Below, piece by piece: positions 16,628 through 25,748 of a stretch of 64,000 nucleotides of DNA (the stretch's first letter is position 1; each line of letters starts with the position of its first letter). The stretch is from contig NZ_JABRWO010000008.1 of the NCBI RefSeq assembly GCF_013618625.1, forward strand, positions 186,001-250,000, given 5' to 3'. This stretch comes from Bremerella alba. Lineage in GTDB: Bacteria > Planctomycetota > Planctomycetia > Pirellulales > Pirellulaceae. A program made the position numbers and the translations under genes. The notes under the pieces are model-generated. The model was given only the letters and a program-made list of their open reading frames with translations, made no database searches and had not been told where the DNA came from.

Positions 16628-18337
16628 TTAGTGCTTGATCTCTTCCCAATACTTCTCGAATGCCCCGTTTGCGTGGAAGTCGGGGCTGTTGTCCAAGTCG
16701 TGGCACTTGAGGCACGTATCGCGGGCCGATTCCAGCGGCAGACGCATCTGGTCGACGAACATCGAGGTTTGCTCGCTTGAAAAGCCCCCTTCCCCGTTCT
16801 GGGAAGCAACGTGATGCGAGCCAGGGCCGTGGCAATTTTCGCAGCCGACGCTTTTCAGATTGGGGGTCGTCTCCAGACCGAGATAGCCGGAGCGGTACGG
16901 CAGGTAGAGTTCCGGATTCCAGCCGGTCACGTGGCATGCCAGGCACTCAGGATCGAAGTGCCGAGGTACTTCGTAGCGTTCCGGAGGATGAACCAGCGTG
17001 TCGGTGGCATGGCTATGTTTGGAGTTCTCCCAAACTTCGTAGGCTTCCGAGTGGCATTCGGCGCAAGCTGCGGAACCGACGAACGAGTGTCCGCTGGAAT
17101 GCGGTTGAGGGCGAATACCGAGGCCATCGAGACCAAGCGTTTCCAATTGTTTCTGGTAGCTCGCCAAAAGACGCAGCATTTCTTCGGAGTCCTCGAAACG
17201 GGCATCGAGGGCAACCCGTTCGTAGCGAATGGGCTTTTGGGGATCGTTAAACAATCCGACCACACCGACATACATCCCCTTGGTGCCCACCTGAATCATC
17301 TGGGTGTTGGTACCTTCGACGACTTCCGGTTGAAGCGTGGGCTCCCCTGCCCCACCGGCGGTAACCACAATCTGGAACCCGGGGAAAGCCTTGGCGAATT
17401 GGCGACTTTCCTCAAGCGAAGCATGCGAAAGGAGAACATAAAGATCGCAGTTTTCAGCTTTCAATTCATTCCAGGTCGCTTCGAGTTGCTGCATCGGATC
17501 GCCTAGTTCGACTTCGGCATTCGATATTTTTTGTTGTTCCTTGGTCCCCAGAACGCCGGTGATACCGATTTTCTTGCCTGCTGATTCCACGATCCGATGT
17601 TTGGGCGTGAAGCCTAAGAGGCTGGCATTGCTGGAAATGTATTTAATGTTGTCGGGATCTTCCGAGGCAACCGCAGCGAAGACTTCGTCGACCGAGAGGC
17701 GTAGGTCATCGGGGCCGAAACTGATCGCATCGTAGTCCATCTTCTTCAAACCTTCGGCGGAGGTCTGGAACTTGATCTCTGCCTGACGACCGAAGCGGCG
17801 AACCTGGTTACCGACATCCAAGGAGACAACCTCCCAGCCGCGATCGTTGCGAAGTTGATTCAAAAAGGTCTGACGTCGCATCAGCCCCCCTTTTTGATTG
17901 TCGAGGCCGGTGCAGCCGCACGGTTCGATATAGCCGTGCTGTTGTCCGGTTAGAAACAATGCGATCTCCGGCTTGCCCCATCCCTCGAATAGTTCGCGAC
18001 GAGAAAACTTGGGCTTCTCTTCTTCCTCTTCGGAAGCATCCCTCATCGCGATCTCCGATGGCATTGCCACCGGCTGCACGCTCGACTTGCCTGATCCTTG
18101 TTGACCAAGTGGCATCTCGGCGGCAGTTAGAGCAATGTCTGACGATGCCGCAGGCAATGCTTTGCTGGCTGGCATCGCCGAGGCATCGGCCATGTGAACA
18201 GGGTTTTTCGCCGGAACTTGCTGGGCAGACCGATCGGCATCGCCCACTTCTGCGGAACGGCTGCAGCCGAATGTGCCCGCTAGTAGGATGGTCGAGACTG
18301 AGAGGAAGGTGGCGAAGTGACCCGTTTCGTGACGCAT
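16628..18337 (-). CDS. Tetraheme cytochrome lipoprotein with degenerate 5'-nucleotidase-like domain
   Basis: 569 aa. A signal peptide with lipobox (LLAGTFGC) anchors it outside the cytoplasm, followed by a long disordered linker (about 26-120). Residues about 124-390 resemble UshA-type metallophosphoesterases (LFLTGQQHGYIEPCGC, LVSLDVGNQ-like segments), but the metal motifs are altered: the usual D-x-H, GNHE and GGHTH are replaced by Q-Q-H, GPDD and AGGAG. Residues 425-569 carry four CxxCH heme sites at 425, 465, 499 and 532, like cytochrome c554. The protein probably transfers electrons or senses something on the cell surface; enzymatic phosphoesterase activity is doubtful. The gene stands between a convergent lipoprotein gene and a DUF1573 gene. 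Confidence 0.88.
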   Translation of the reverse strand: MRHETGHFATFLSVSTILLAGTFGCSRSAEVGDADRSAQQVPAKNPVHMADASAMPASKALPAASSDIALTAAEMPLGQQGSGKSSVQPVAMPSEIAMRDASEEEEEKPKFSRRELFEGWGKPEIALFLTGQQHGYIEPCGCTGLDNQKGGLMRRQTFLNQLRNDRGWEVVSLDVGNQVRRFGRQAEIKFQTSAEGLKKMDYDAISFGPDDLRLSVDEVFAAVASEDPDNIKYISSNASLLGFTPKHRIVESAGKKIGITGVLGTKEQQKISNAEVELGDPMQQLEATWNELKAENCDLYVLLSHASLEESRQFAKAFPGFQIVVTAGGAGEPTLQPEVVEGTNTQMIQVGTKGMYVGVVGLFNDPQKPIRYERVALDARFEDSEEMLRLLASYQKQLETLGLDGLGIRPQPHSSGHSFVGSAACAECHSEAYEVWENSKHSHATDTLVHPPERYEVPRHFDPECLACHVTGWNPELYLPYRSGYLGLETTPNLKSVGCENCHGPGSHHVASQNGEGGFSSEQTSMFVDQMRLPLESARDTCLKCHDLDNSPDFHANGAFEKYWEEIKH

Positions 18338-18428
18338 ACCATTGAGGGGGTTATGGGTTCGACAAGGTGTTAACCGATCTCCTTTTTACAGGTGACCGGC
18401 CTAAAAGACATGATTTACATGGTTGAAT

Positions 18429-19607
18429 CTACTCGACTGAGAAATAAACACCAATATTGACCTCCTTGATCTCTGGATGTCCTTCCACAGATAGAGCGAT
18501 TTTCCCTAAATCCTTTCGCTCTGGCCCCAGATAATTCCCTTCCGGGACACCAGACGGGATTTCAACCGAAAGAGGGATCTTACGGACACTACCGTTGTTG
18601 ATCGACTCAGGCTCACCGACTTCAACCTTCATATAGTCAGGGAATGTTTCCTGGGCTTTCACGGTGACTTCGTTTCGATGAGGTCCCTTCACGATGAGAA
18701 ATAGCTTGGTGGAAGCCCCTTCGGCCTTCTTCAACTTGTTCAGATAGAGCACTGATTTATCGCGATCGTACTTCTTAACCGCGATAATCGAGATGTCCCC
18801 GACGATAAAGCTGGTGACAGGAATCTCCAGTTCCGGCCCGAACTCGCTGGTCGTGTGGGCCACGATCGTGTGGCGATTGGTACCTAGCGGCAAGCCTGGC
18901 TTCACTTCGACTTCCAGGGAATAACCGGCTAGAGCGCCGTTGGACTGTTCGAGTTCTTCTTCGGTGAGTGGACGATAGGTCGCTGACAGCAATTCCGACT
19001 GATCGCCGGTAACGGTGAGATCCTTGATTTCAAACGAGTCCTCCTTGAAGCTCAGGGCCTTCGTCGCTGCTTTGCGAGTCTCTCCTGCGGCCAGGTTGGT
19101 GAAGCGGACTTCAGAGGGGTCGAGCACGATAGCCTGCACGACGCTACCGGTGATCCGCAGTTCCAGCATCGATTTACGTGGATCATTCGTCGCGATGCGG
19201 GCTGTTTGGGCAAACTCCTCGGCATAGCTCTTGGGACGCCATTCCAATTCGATGTCGGTCGACTCGCCGGGAGAGACTTCCAGCGTGTCTCCTTCTTTCA
19301 AATCGGCCATGGTGCACTTACAGGTGGTGCCTTCCATGGTTAACTCGAGGACGCCTTTTCCTTCGTTCTTCACGACAAACGTATGCTTGCCCACCGAGTT
19401 CAGCTCCATACGACCGAACACAAAGATATCACTACCTTCGACAACCACCTTGGGGGCATCATCCGAAATCGGAATCGATTTCCAGGCTTGATCCGGATCG
19501 GTGATCGGGCCGAAATGATTGGGGAGAGTCGCGTCGCGGTAGGCGATGCCATAACCGGCCGCAGAACCAAGCAACAGGCAGACAAGCAAGAGGGCAATTG
19601 GTTTCAT
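18429..19607 (-). CDS. DUF1573 domain exported protein
   Basis: 392 aa with an N-terminal signal or anchor (MKPIALLLVCLLLGSAAGYG). Residues about 65-150 match the DUF1573 immunoglobulin-like domain (FVVKNEGKGVLEL, TTCKCT, SPGESTDIELEW), and similar beta-rich repeats follow to the end. DUF1573 proteins are exported and frequent in planctomycetes and Bacteroidetes; the function is not known. The gene lies upstream of the tetraheme lipoprotein on the same strand, about 90 bases away, so cotranscription is possible. Confidence 0.88.
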   Translation of the reverse strand: MKPIALLLVCLLLGSAAGYGIAYRDATLPNHFGPITDPDQAWKSIPISDDAPKVVVEGSDIFVFGRMELNSVGKHTFVVKNEGKGVLELTMEGTTCKCTMADLKEGDTLEVSPGESTDIELEWRPKSYAEEFAQTARIATNDPRKSMLELRITGSVVQAIVLDPSEVRFTNLAAGETRKAATKALSFKEDSFEIKDLTVTGDQSELLSATYRPLTEEELEQSNGALAGYSLEVEVKPGLPLGTNRHTIVAHTTSEFGPELEIPVTSFIVGDISIIAVKKYDRDKSVLYLNKLKKAEGASTKLFLIVKGPHRNEVTVKAQETFPDYMKVEVGEPESINNGSVRKIPLSVEIPSGVPEGNYLGPERKDLGKIALSVEGHPEIKEVNIGVYFSVE

Positions 19608-19649
19608 GGCATTTAGAAGGAAAAGAGTCGGTAGGATCGAATGGGAATA

Positions 19650-21914
19650 CTATCCTCCCATTGTACGCAAATTCTCAATGACTTGTTTGGCAGAAAGTTC
19701 AGGATCTGGCGCCGGCTTCTGATTCTCGACTGTTTTCCAAGGGCCAGGATCATGGATTTTTAGCCGATTTAGGTAGCGTTCGGCATGCGGATTAAGTTTG
19801 TCCAGCCGCAGCGCCTCGTCAGCATGGGCGATGCTCTCTTCTTTCAAATCCGCCAAATGAAGGGCCCAGGCCAACTGGGCCTGATGGATCGCTCGGTTAG
19901 GGAAAAGGTGAGTTGCTTCGCGGAAATGATTGATCGCGACGAGCAAGTGGTCAGGATCGTCCGACTGGCGATACACGTCGAGGAACCACTCGCCCGCCGT
20001 AGAATGCAGCGGAAACGAGTGACCGGCACGGCGGAACGTTTCGGCTAACGCGTCCTCTAGTCCCACCAGCAAGGGTTCTCGATCCTTAAGGCTGGCATCC
20101 GAGTTGTTCACCCAGCCTTGAAAGTAAACGTTGGCCAGCGCGGCCGGGCCTTCCTTGCTCCATGTATCGGCTGCGGTCGCCAGCTTCACGTGTTGTTCCA
20201 TGGCTCGCCAATCACCCTGCCTTCCGGCCAGTGTCGACAAACTCATCTGCGTGCGTCGAGCTTGCGATGGCTGAATGCCCCACAAAGTCACAACCATGAG
20301 TCCGATCGCTCCCACACCCAGCGGGATCATTTTTTTGGGCCCGTCTTCCAAGAGGATGCTGCAATGCGCCGGTGAAGCGATCGCCGCGAGCAAGAAAAGG
20401 GAGCCTGCGACACTCGGAAAGCTGATACCGCCGGCGGCCAGCAAATTGATAACCAGAGCGGCAATCGCAATACTCATCCACAACCGAAGGTTTTGCGAGA
20501 TCGGCTGGCCCCAGAGTGTCCACGCGACAAACCCCGTGGGGATGATTCCAATGATTACTGGCATGTAGTCAGGTGAAACTTCCTGCATGATCATCTGAAG
20601 CAGCGGGGCAAACAAAAGGGCTAGCCCGGCACCAAGCCATAGTGGATAAGCGGATCTCGGGTCGTCTTGATTCGCAGGTTTGGCTGCCTCAACGGTGGTG
20701 TCGGTGGGGTTCGGAGCACGGGCGATTTGCAATGTCCAAAACACCATTGCCGCAACGAGCAGAAGCAGCGCTGGTGTTCCTGCCGAGGCCCATACCTCGA
20801 AGATAAAGTTGTGCGGATCAGCGACCGTTTCGCTGGCCATTGGCAACATGAATTCAGGATAGTAGCCCTGGAAATTGCCGAGCCCGCAGCCAAACAATGG
20901 ATGATTGGCGATGATTGCCGCAGCTCCTTGCCAATACTGAAGTCGGTACAGCACCGATTTGGGAGCTTCACTTAAAACCTCGACATCCAGCACTCCGGTC
21001 ACAAACCCAAGCATGAATAGGCCAAGTGCGGCGGTCAGTCCGGTCGCCGGAATCACCCACGAGACGCGTCGACCAATCGAGGTTCCGTAGAGCCCCAACA
21101 AGGTCAGCCCGAAAAGGGTCGCGAGCCAGGCGGTACGGCTCTTGGTTAGCAGTAGGCAAATCCCCATCAGCGCAATTGCCAGAGCGAATCCGCCAACGCG
21201 TTTCCAGTTGGTGTCCGGCGAAAAAGAGTTCTTCAGCCAGCCGAGAGAGATCAAAATCCACGGCACCAGAAACCCGGCCAAGGAATTGGTCAGCGTAAAC
21301 GTGGCGGTTGGCTCGGTACTGTTAAGGCGACTCTCGAACAGCGATCGAACGGGATTGCCTGGGGTTGGGTCGATGCCGTTGTCAATCAAAATTTGCTCGG
21401 CATTTGCCTCGTAGGAAGCACGTTGCGCTGGCATCTCGACAACGTATTGGTACACCGCAAATGACGAAACGAAGACGGCCAGGCAGATCATCGCGGAAAG
21501 CACCGCATGACGCTGCGAATCATTCACAATCCATTGCCGGATCAGGAAGTATGCAATCAGAACGTGGGCGTAGTCCCAATAGCTGTTGAATGCGGCTCGC
21601 AGGTTGCCTTCCCCGGCGACATGCCAAGTGGAAATGGTGAGCCAGACGAGAAATCCGGCCAGACACGTTTCGGTCCAACTCCAGCGAATTTCGAGTTTGG
21701 GTTTCATGAGCGCGGTAGCGCCCCACAACACCAGAAGCAGGCACCAGGCGACAGCTAGCCATAGCTCGGCGCCTCGTTCAGGAGATCCTTCGCTGGAAAC
21801 AAGAGGAGTTGCAACGGCGAGAAATGCGATGCCTGTTCCCACGAAGTTAGGTAACAAGGACGAACCGGAAGGCTCGTTCGTTGGACGCCGGTCTTTCTTA
21901 TGCTTGGCTGCCAT
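19650..21914 (-). CDS. O-antigen ligase-like polytopic membrane protein with TPR-like tail
   Basis: 754 aa. About ten to twelve hydrophobic helices fill residues 20-480. They include the Wzy_C/O-antigen ligase loop near FGCGLGNFQGYYPEF and DPHNFIFEVWASAG, where the family carries its key His. Residues about 500-754 are soluble and helical with TPR-like spacing (AIHQAQLAWALHLADL, ADEALRLDKLNPHAERYLNRL). It probably polymerises or ligates surface polysaccharide using an undecaprenyl-linked donor. The ATG directly abuts the stop of the WecA/MraY-like gene (TAG-ATG), so the two form an operon. Confidence 0.88.
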   Translation of the reverse strand: MAAKHKKDRRPTNEPSGSSLLPNFVGTGIAFLAVATPLVSSEGSPERGAELWLAVAWCLLLVLWGATALMKPKLEIRWSWTETCLAGFLVWLTISTWHVAGEGNLRAAFNSYWDYAHVLIAYFLIRQWIVNDSQRHAVLSAMICLAVFVSSFAVYQYVVEMPAQRASYEANAEQILIDNGIDPTPGNPVRSLFESRLNSTEPTATFTLTNSLAGFLVPWILISLGWLKNSFSPDTNWKRVGGFALAIALMGICLLLTKSRTAWLATLFGLTLLGLYGTSIGRRVSWVIPATGLTAALGLFMLGFVTGVLDVEVLSEAPKSVLYRLQYWQGAAAIIANHPLFGCGLGNFQGYYPEFMLPMASETVADPHNFIFEVWASAGTPALLLLVAAMVFWTLQIARAPNPTDTTVEAAKPANQDDPRSAYPLWLGAGLALLFAPLLQMIMQEVSPDYMPVIIGIIPTGFVAWTLWGQPISQNLRLWMSIAIAALVINLLAAGGISFPSVAGSLFLLAAIASPAHCSILLEDGPKKMIPLGVGAIGLMVVTLWGIQPSQARRTQMSLSTLAGRQGDWRAMEQHVKLATAADTWSKEGPAALANVYFQGWVNNSDASLKDREPLLVGLEDALAETFRRAGHSFPLHSTAGEWFLDVYRQSDDPDHLLVAINHFREATHLFPNRAIHQAQLAWALHLADLKEESIAHADEALRLDKLNPHAERYLNRLKIHDPGPWKTVENQKPAPDPELSAKQVIENLRTMGG

Positions 21915-23081
21915 CTACTCGCTTCGATTCCGTTCTTTGCGACGGGCCGCCTTTTCGATCAAGGCGATCAGACAGAGAACACAAAAAACTAAAAGTAAAA
22001 CAAAGATAGCTCCGACGAAATCGACCATATGCAGCAGCAACGCACCCAAGCCGCATGTTACCGTCAGCAAGTAAATCACCAATACGGCGCTCGTCTTGCT
22101 AAAGCCCATCTCCACCAAGCGGTGGGAGAAGTGGCATTTATCCGCTTGAAAAGGACTCCGCCCTTCACGAATACGGATGTAGAGAACGGTAAATAAGTCG
22201 TAAAGCGGAACGGCCAGAATGCAAAGCGGAGCAAGGATCGCATGCTGGCGATTGTTTTCGTAGCTTCCGAAAGTCGCGAGGATGGTCATCACCGCCATGC
22301 AAAACCCGATTAAATAACTGCCGGCGTCCCCCATGAAGATCTTGGCTGGCGGTCGGTTGTGATAAAGAAAGCCGAGAATTGATCCGGTGAGTACCAGCAG
22401 GAACCCACCAACGAAGAGTTGAGGGCCGGCGGTGGTCGGGTCAGGGGCTATTAGTAATACGGAAGCCAACATGAATGAACCGATTCCGGCAATCCCGGCC
22501 GAAAGTCCATCCATGTTATCGAGCATATTGAACGAATTGATCAACGCCACAATCCAGAACAACGTGACGAACTCGGGTAGCAACGGAATATCGACGAAAA
22601 AACTGAGCTTCCAGCCCAGAAGCCAAACAACCGTTGCAGCGACCGCAAACTGAACGGCAAGACGAATCTTCCAGCCCAAACCGGTCAAATCGTCGAGCAA
22701 ACCAACCGTAAACAGGACGGTGGCCAGAGTCAGGAGCGTCCAAAGCGGGATGACTTTCTCTTGATAGCCGGCCAGGTGGGGCTGCGCGAAATCCCAGCCA
22801 CGCTGTAAAAGGTTGGAACTGAAGGTCATGTCAGGATGGTTCGCCGCGTACCAGACGAGGGCCTGGGCGATGGCAAACGGAACGACTAAACCGACCCAAA
22901 TCCCGATGCCGCCCCCAAGTGGTGTGGGGACGACGTGCACTTTACGTTCACCCGGTAGGTCGACCAGACCCAACTTCGGAGCCCAGCGGCGCACCAGCGA
23001 CGTGGTGACGAGCGATAGAATCAACCCCGGCAGCATTGCTGCGACGATAAATGCAAAGGCAATGCTAGGGCTCCAGGTCAC
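21915..23081 (-). CDS. MraY/WecA-family glycosyl-1-phosphate transferase
   Basis: Transfers a sugar-1-phosphate from a UDP donor to undecaprenyl phosphate in the inner membrane, starting polysaccharide synthesis; 388 aa with about eleven helices. Motifs: LLDDLTGLG, NMLDNMDGLSAG, GDAGSYLIGF and HRLVEMGFS (HRxxxxG). It looks like WecA/TagO rather than MraY, because of its context with an O-antigen ligase-like gene. The start is GTG at 23081, with AGGA about 9 bases before. It is first in a two-gene operon. Confidence 0.92.
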   Translation of the reverse strand: MTWSPSIAFAFIVAAMLPGLILSLVTTSLVRRWAPKLGLVDLPGERKVHVVPTPLGGGIGIWVGLVVPFAIAQALVWYAANHPDMTFSSNLLQRGWDFAQPHLAGYQEKVIPLWTLLTLATVLFTVGLLDDLTGLGWKIRLAVQFAVAATVVWLLGWKLSFFVDIPLLPEFVTLFWIVALINSFNMLDNMDGLSAGIAGIGSFMLASVLLIAPDPTTAGPQLFVGGFLLVLTGSILGFLYHNRPPAKIFMGDAGSYLIGFCMAVMTILATFGSYENNRQHAILAPLCILAVPLYDLFTVLYIRIREGRSPFQADKCHFSHRLVEMGFSKTSAVLVIYLLTVTCGLGALLLHMVDFVGAIFVLLLVFCVLCLIALIEKAARRKERNRSE

Positions 23082-23136
23082 AGTTTATCCTGAGTAGAAG
23101 TATTTGAGGTCGAAGAGGAAAGATTCCATTCTATTT

Positions 23137-23162
23137 AAAAAAGCGGCCATTCGTAGACCGCT
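23137..23162 (-). terminator. Terminator of the DUF4416 gene
   Basis: On the minus strand a short stem (AGCGG/CCGCT) is followed by six T at 23137-23142. It lies directly after the DUF4416 stop codon. The stem is short, so confidence is moderate. Confidence 0.5.
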
Positions 23163-23166
23163 CTTT

Positions 23167-23703
23167 CTACGACGTCAGCTGCTGGCGTAGGTAGGTTCGG
23201 CAGCGATCGAAAAACTCGTGATACTCTGGCCGTTGGTAGTCTGGATAGGTCCAAGGCCACGAGGTCCATGCTTTTCGGCGAAAGTGAAGTGTGACTTCAG
23301 CGTAGATACCATCTCGCAAATAAATCCGGTGATCACGATCCTTGGTGGTGCCAAGGACCAGCTTGGCTTCCGAGATATAGCCGGGGTCCAAGTTTAAGGG
23401 ACGCTGTTCGGGCCAAAGTCCCTGCGCGGCGTAGTCTTGTTCCCAGGCATTGGAAGTTCGTTTCCAATCGGGAAGATCGGCGGAAGAGCGAAGTTGAGAA
23501 AATGCCCAAAACTGTTTGTATTGTTCGGGGCCCATTTCCTGATCGTAATAGGTTGTCTCGGTTAGCAAAAAAGGCTCGCTGACCAGGGCGATCTCTCCCC
23601 AAGCGGCTTCGGCTTGTGCTTTTCCCCACGCGAGTGCCGCCGGATAGCGGCTAAACGCGGCGACAATCGGCAAGATATTTCGTGGCTCTTGGATTTCTCC
23701 CAA
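23167..23703 (-). CDS. DUF4416 family protein
   Basis: 178 aa soluble protein matching the DUF4416 family, whose function is unknown. The start is TTG at 23703: it gives MGEIQEPRNILPIVAAF, which fits the usual MGxIxxPxP opening of the family. Family-typical segments include TETTYYDQEMG, NLDPGYISEAKLVLGTTKD, HRIYLRDGIYAEVTL and WPWTYPDYQ. No signal peptide or membrane segment is visible. It is separate from the polysaccharide operon because of a terminator after it. Confidence 0.88.
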   Translation of the reverse strand: MGEIQEPRNILPIVAAFSRYPAALAWGKAQAEAAWGEIALVSEPFLLTETTYYDQEMGPEQYKQFWAFSQLRSSADLPDWKRTSNAWEQDYAAQGLWPEQRPLNLDPGYISEAKLVLGTTKDRDHRIYLRDGIYAEVTLHFRRKAWTSWPWTYPDYQRPEYHEFFDRCRTYLRQQLTS

Positions 23704-23768
23704 GGGGTTCTCTTTCGATCAGTGTAGGAATGGATGTGAGGAATGCTAGAAACATCTTACAAGAAATA

Positions 23769-23804
23769 AAAAGTGCCGCGGATGTTTCCACCCGCGGCAC
23801 TTTT
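23769..23804. terminator. Strong terminator of the outer-membrane barrel gene
   Basis: A perfect 13-bp stem (AAAAGTGCCGCGG at 23769-23781 and its complement at 23792-23804) has A and T runs on its two sides, so it can work in both directions. It lies about 30 bases after the stop of the barrel gene. Confidence 0.88.
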
Positions 23805-23832
23805 GTAAGCGTCTTTCGACTCTCACACCTTC

Positions 23833-25179
23833 TTAGAAGGTGAAGATAGCGTCGACACCGTAGAACACACAGTCATCATGCGTGCCTTCGGCGTATGGCG
23901 TGCCGCCGTTGCCGTAGATGCCGTCGAACTTTTCGAAGCGAGCTTCAGGACGAACGGTGACATTGGCAGTTGGCTTCCAGTTCAAGCCGACAGTCGTAGC
24001 GTAGTAGCTACCTGGCCCGAAGCCAACACGAGCACCGTCTTCGTCGCAGAACCATTCTGCACGGATACCAGCCGACCAGCAGTCGTTGATTTCCTTGAAG
24101 AAGTACTGGTTAACACCGTACCAGTAAGCAGCTTCACCAGGGATGTTCGTCTGAACGCCCAAGTCGTGCTGGAAGACATAGCTGTAGCCACATCCGATGT
24201 CATGAGTCAGCACGAAGCTGTTCATGTAGATGTTACCGCCATTGGTCTTGCCCCAGTCACCGGCGTTGACGGCCCAAGTGATCGTGGTGCTGTCGGATAG
24301 GTCGCGGCTAACACCACCGAGGAAAGTCGCTTGACCTTCCCAGTTGTCAAAAGCCGTGTCCCAACCTTGAACGTAACCGCCCCAAAGCGTGGTGTCTTCA
24401 ACACCGCTGTAGGTAGCGAGCACACCACCGTGGGTGAACGGTTCGCCGTAGTTCATCGTGTAGGCGTAGCTGGAGAAGAAGTTGTCAGGAGCCTGAACGA
24501 CTTCGTAACCAATGATGGTGTAGAAGTGACCGACTTTAACTTCCCAATCGCCCCAAGCAGCAGTCATGTAAGCCTGAGGAATGGCCGAACCGTACAGTTC
24601 TTCGCCATCTGCCGTTACAGCACTGTCCCAGTCGTTGTCCCAACGATTACGATTGCCGTAACCGAAAGCTTGGGTGTCCGGACCGTCAGCACCAAAGACT
24701 GCGTCAACTCGGTAACCGAGGTCGAAGCAGTATGTTTCGGCGTCGGCAGCCTTTTCGGCGTAAATCCAAGCCTGATTCAACGTGGCAGCGTTGGAGATAC
24801 CTCGGAAGGGAACCGGGCCATTTCCGTTGTTGGTGTTAACACCACGGAAGTTGCCATAGTAACCAGCCGAAACCCAACCACCGATTTCAACTCCGCAGCA
24901 GTTTTCGCCAAACAGGGTCCAGGCGTCGCCATGCTCGCAACAACCGAACCAATCCATGCCGCCACAGCAAGAGTCGCTGTAACAGCCACATTCTGATCCG
25001 CAGGTCAGGTCGGTATCGCAGCCACATGCTACATCCGACGCACAACCACAATCCGAAGCGATTGCGTTGTAGTTGACCTGGCTGGCGTCATAAATGCCAG
25101 CTTCCTGAGCCGAAGCGACGGTCGAACCGCCGACCATCATTGCGGCTGCCAACATGGCGGCCTTCCAATCCATTTTCAT
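23833..25179 (-). CDS. BBP2-type outer-membrane beta-barrel protein with Cys-rich N-terminus
   Basis: About 448 aa. The start at 25179 has GGAGGGA at the right distance and opens a signal peptide (MKMDWKAAMLAAAMMVGG, cleavage near VASAQ). The mature N-terminus contains about 13 cysteines within some 55 residues (CGCASDVACGC, CGSECGCYSDSCCGG, GCCEHGD, NCCGVE), followed by a beta-barrel of the BBP2/OmpL-like porin family (GGWVSAGYYGNF, YMTAAWGDWEVKVGHFYT, NYGEPFTHGGVLATYSG). The last residue is Phe, a common outer-membrane insertion signal. It probably acts as a porin. The cysteines might cross-link the protein to itself or to the cell-wall protein layer; this is inference. Confidence 0.9.
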   Translation of the reverse strand: MKMDWKAAMLAAAMMVGGSTVASAQEAGIYDASQVNYNAIASDCGCASDVACGCDTDLTCGSECGCYSDSCCGGMDWFGCCEHGDAWTLFGENCCGVEIGGWVSAGYYGNFRGVNTNNGNGPVPFRGISNAATLNQAWIYAEKAADAETYCFDLGYRVDAVFGADGPDTQAFGYGNRNRWDNDWDSAVTADGEELYGSAIPQAYMTAAWGDWEVKVGHFYTIIGYEVVQAPDNFFSSYAYTMNYGEPFTHGGVLATYSGVEDTTLWGGYVQGWDTAFDNWEGQATFLGGVSRDLSDSTTITWAVNAGDWGKTNGGNIYMNSFVLTHDIGCGYSYVFQHDLGVQTNIPGEAAYWYGVNQYFFKEINDCWSAGIRAEWFCDEDGARVGFGPGSYYATTVGLNWKPTANVTVRPEARFEKFDGIYGNGGTPYAEGTHDDCVFYGVDAIFTF

Positions 25180-25748
25180 CGTAAAAATCCCTCCAATTCC
25201 CAGGAATTCGTGAGCGTCCATAACGCGAATTACCCAACCCGCCGCTCGGATGCCTTAACGCCCGTGTGTCCATCGGGGCGGGTAATAAACTTACGCTTCC
25301 CCATCGAACCTCTTTATTGATCTCTTGGTCGACTCGCCGATCAGGGCGAAACCAGGAGATCTATCGCCGCCAAGGGGCTTGATAGGTGGTGCGTAGCGTC
25401 TCGCAGCTAGTCCAGGTTTAGTTGGTTTATCGAGATAGCCGCCGTGGAAATTCAGTCCACTGTCGTTAGCTAGATCGCTTTGCCATATCCGCAAGGTCTA
25501 GCATTCTTGCCTATTTTGAGATTTGGGGCGGCAATTCACCGAAATGGACACTATTTGTGGGCCAATGGTGGGGATTGTTGTGCTGGCCAGGTAAATCCAG
25601 GGCGATTTGATAGGTGCTAAGTCGACAAATCCCTTGAGTTATGGGCACAGTTCGGTAACAATTAGGAGTACTAAGAAATGCAGCCAGCTTTCTCAGCCAC
25701 AAAACTTCTCTGTGCCGGCTCATCGAATCGCTCGGAAGGTCTACTCGT
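25180..25748. other. Divergent intergenic region
   Basis: It separates the barrel gene from the second DUF1559 gene. No open frame here has family resemblance. Promoters for two well-expressed genes are expected, and the long leader before the barrel gene may matter for its regulation. I see no clear structured element. Confidence 0.5.
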
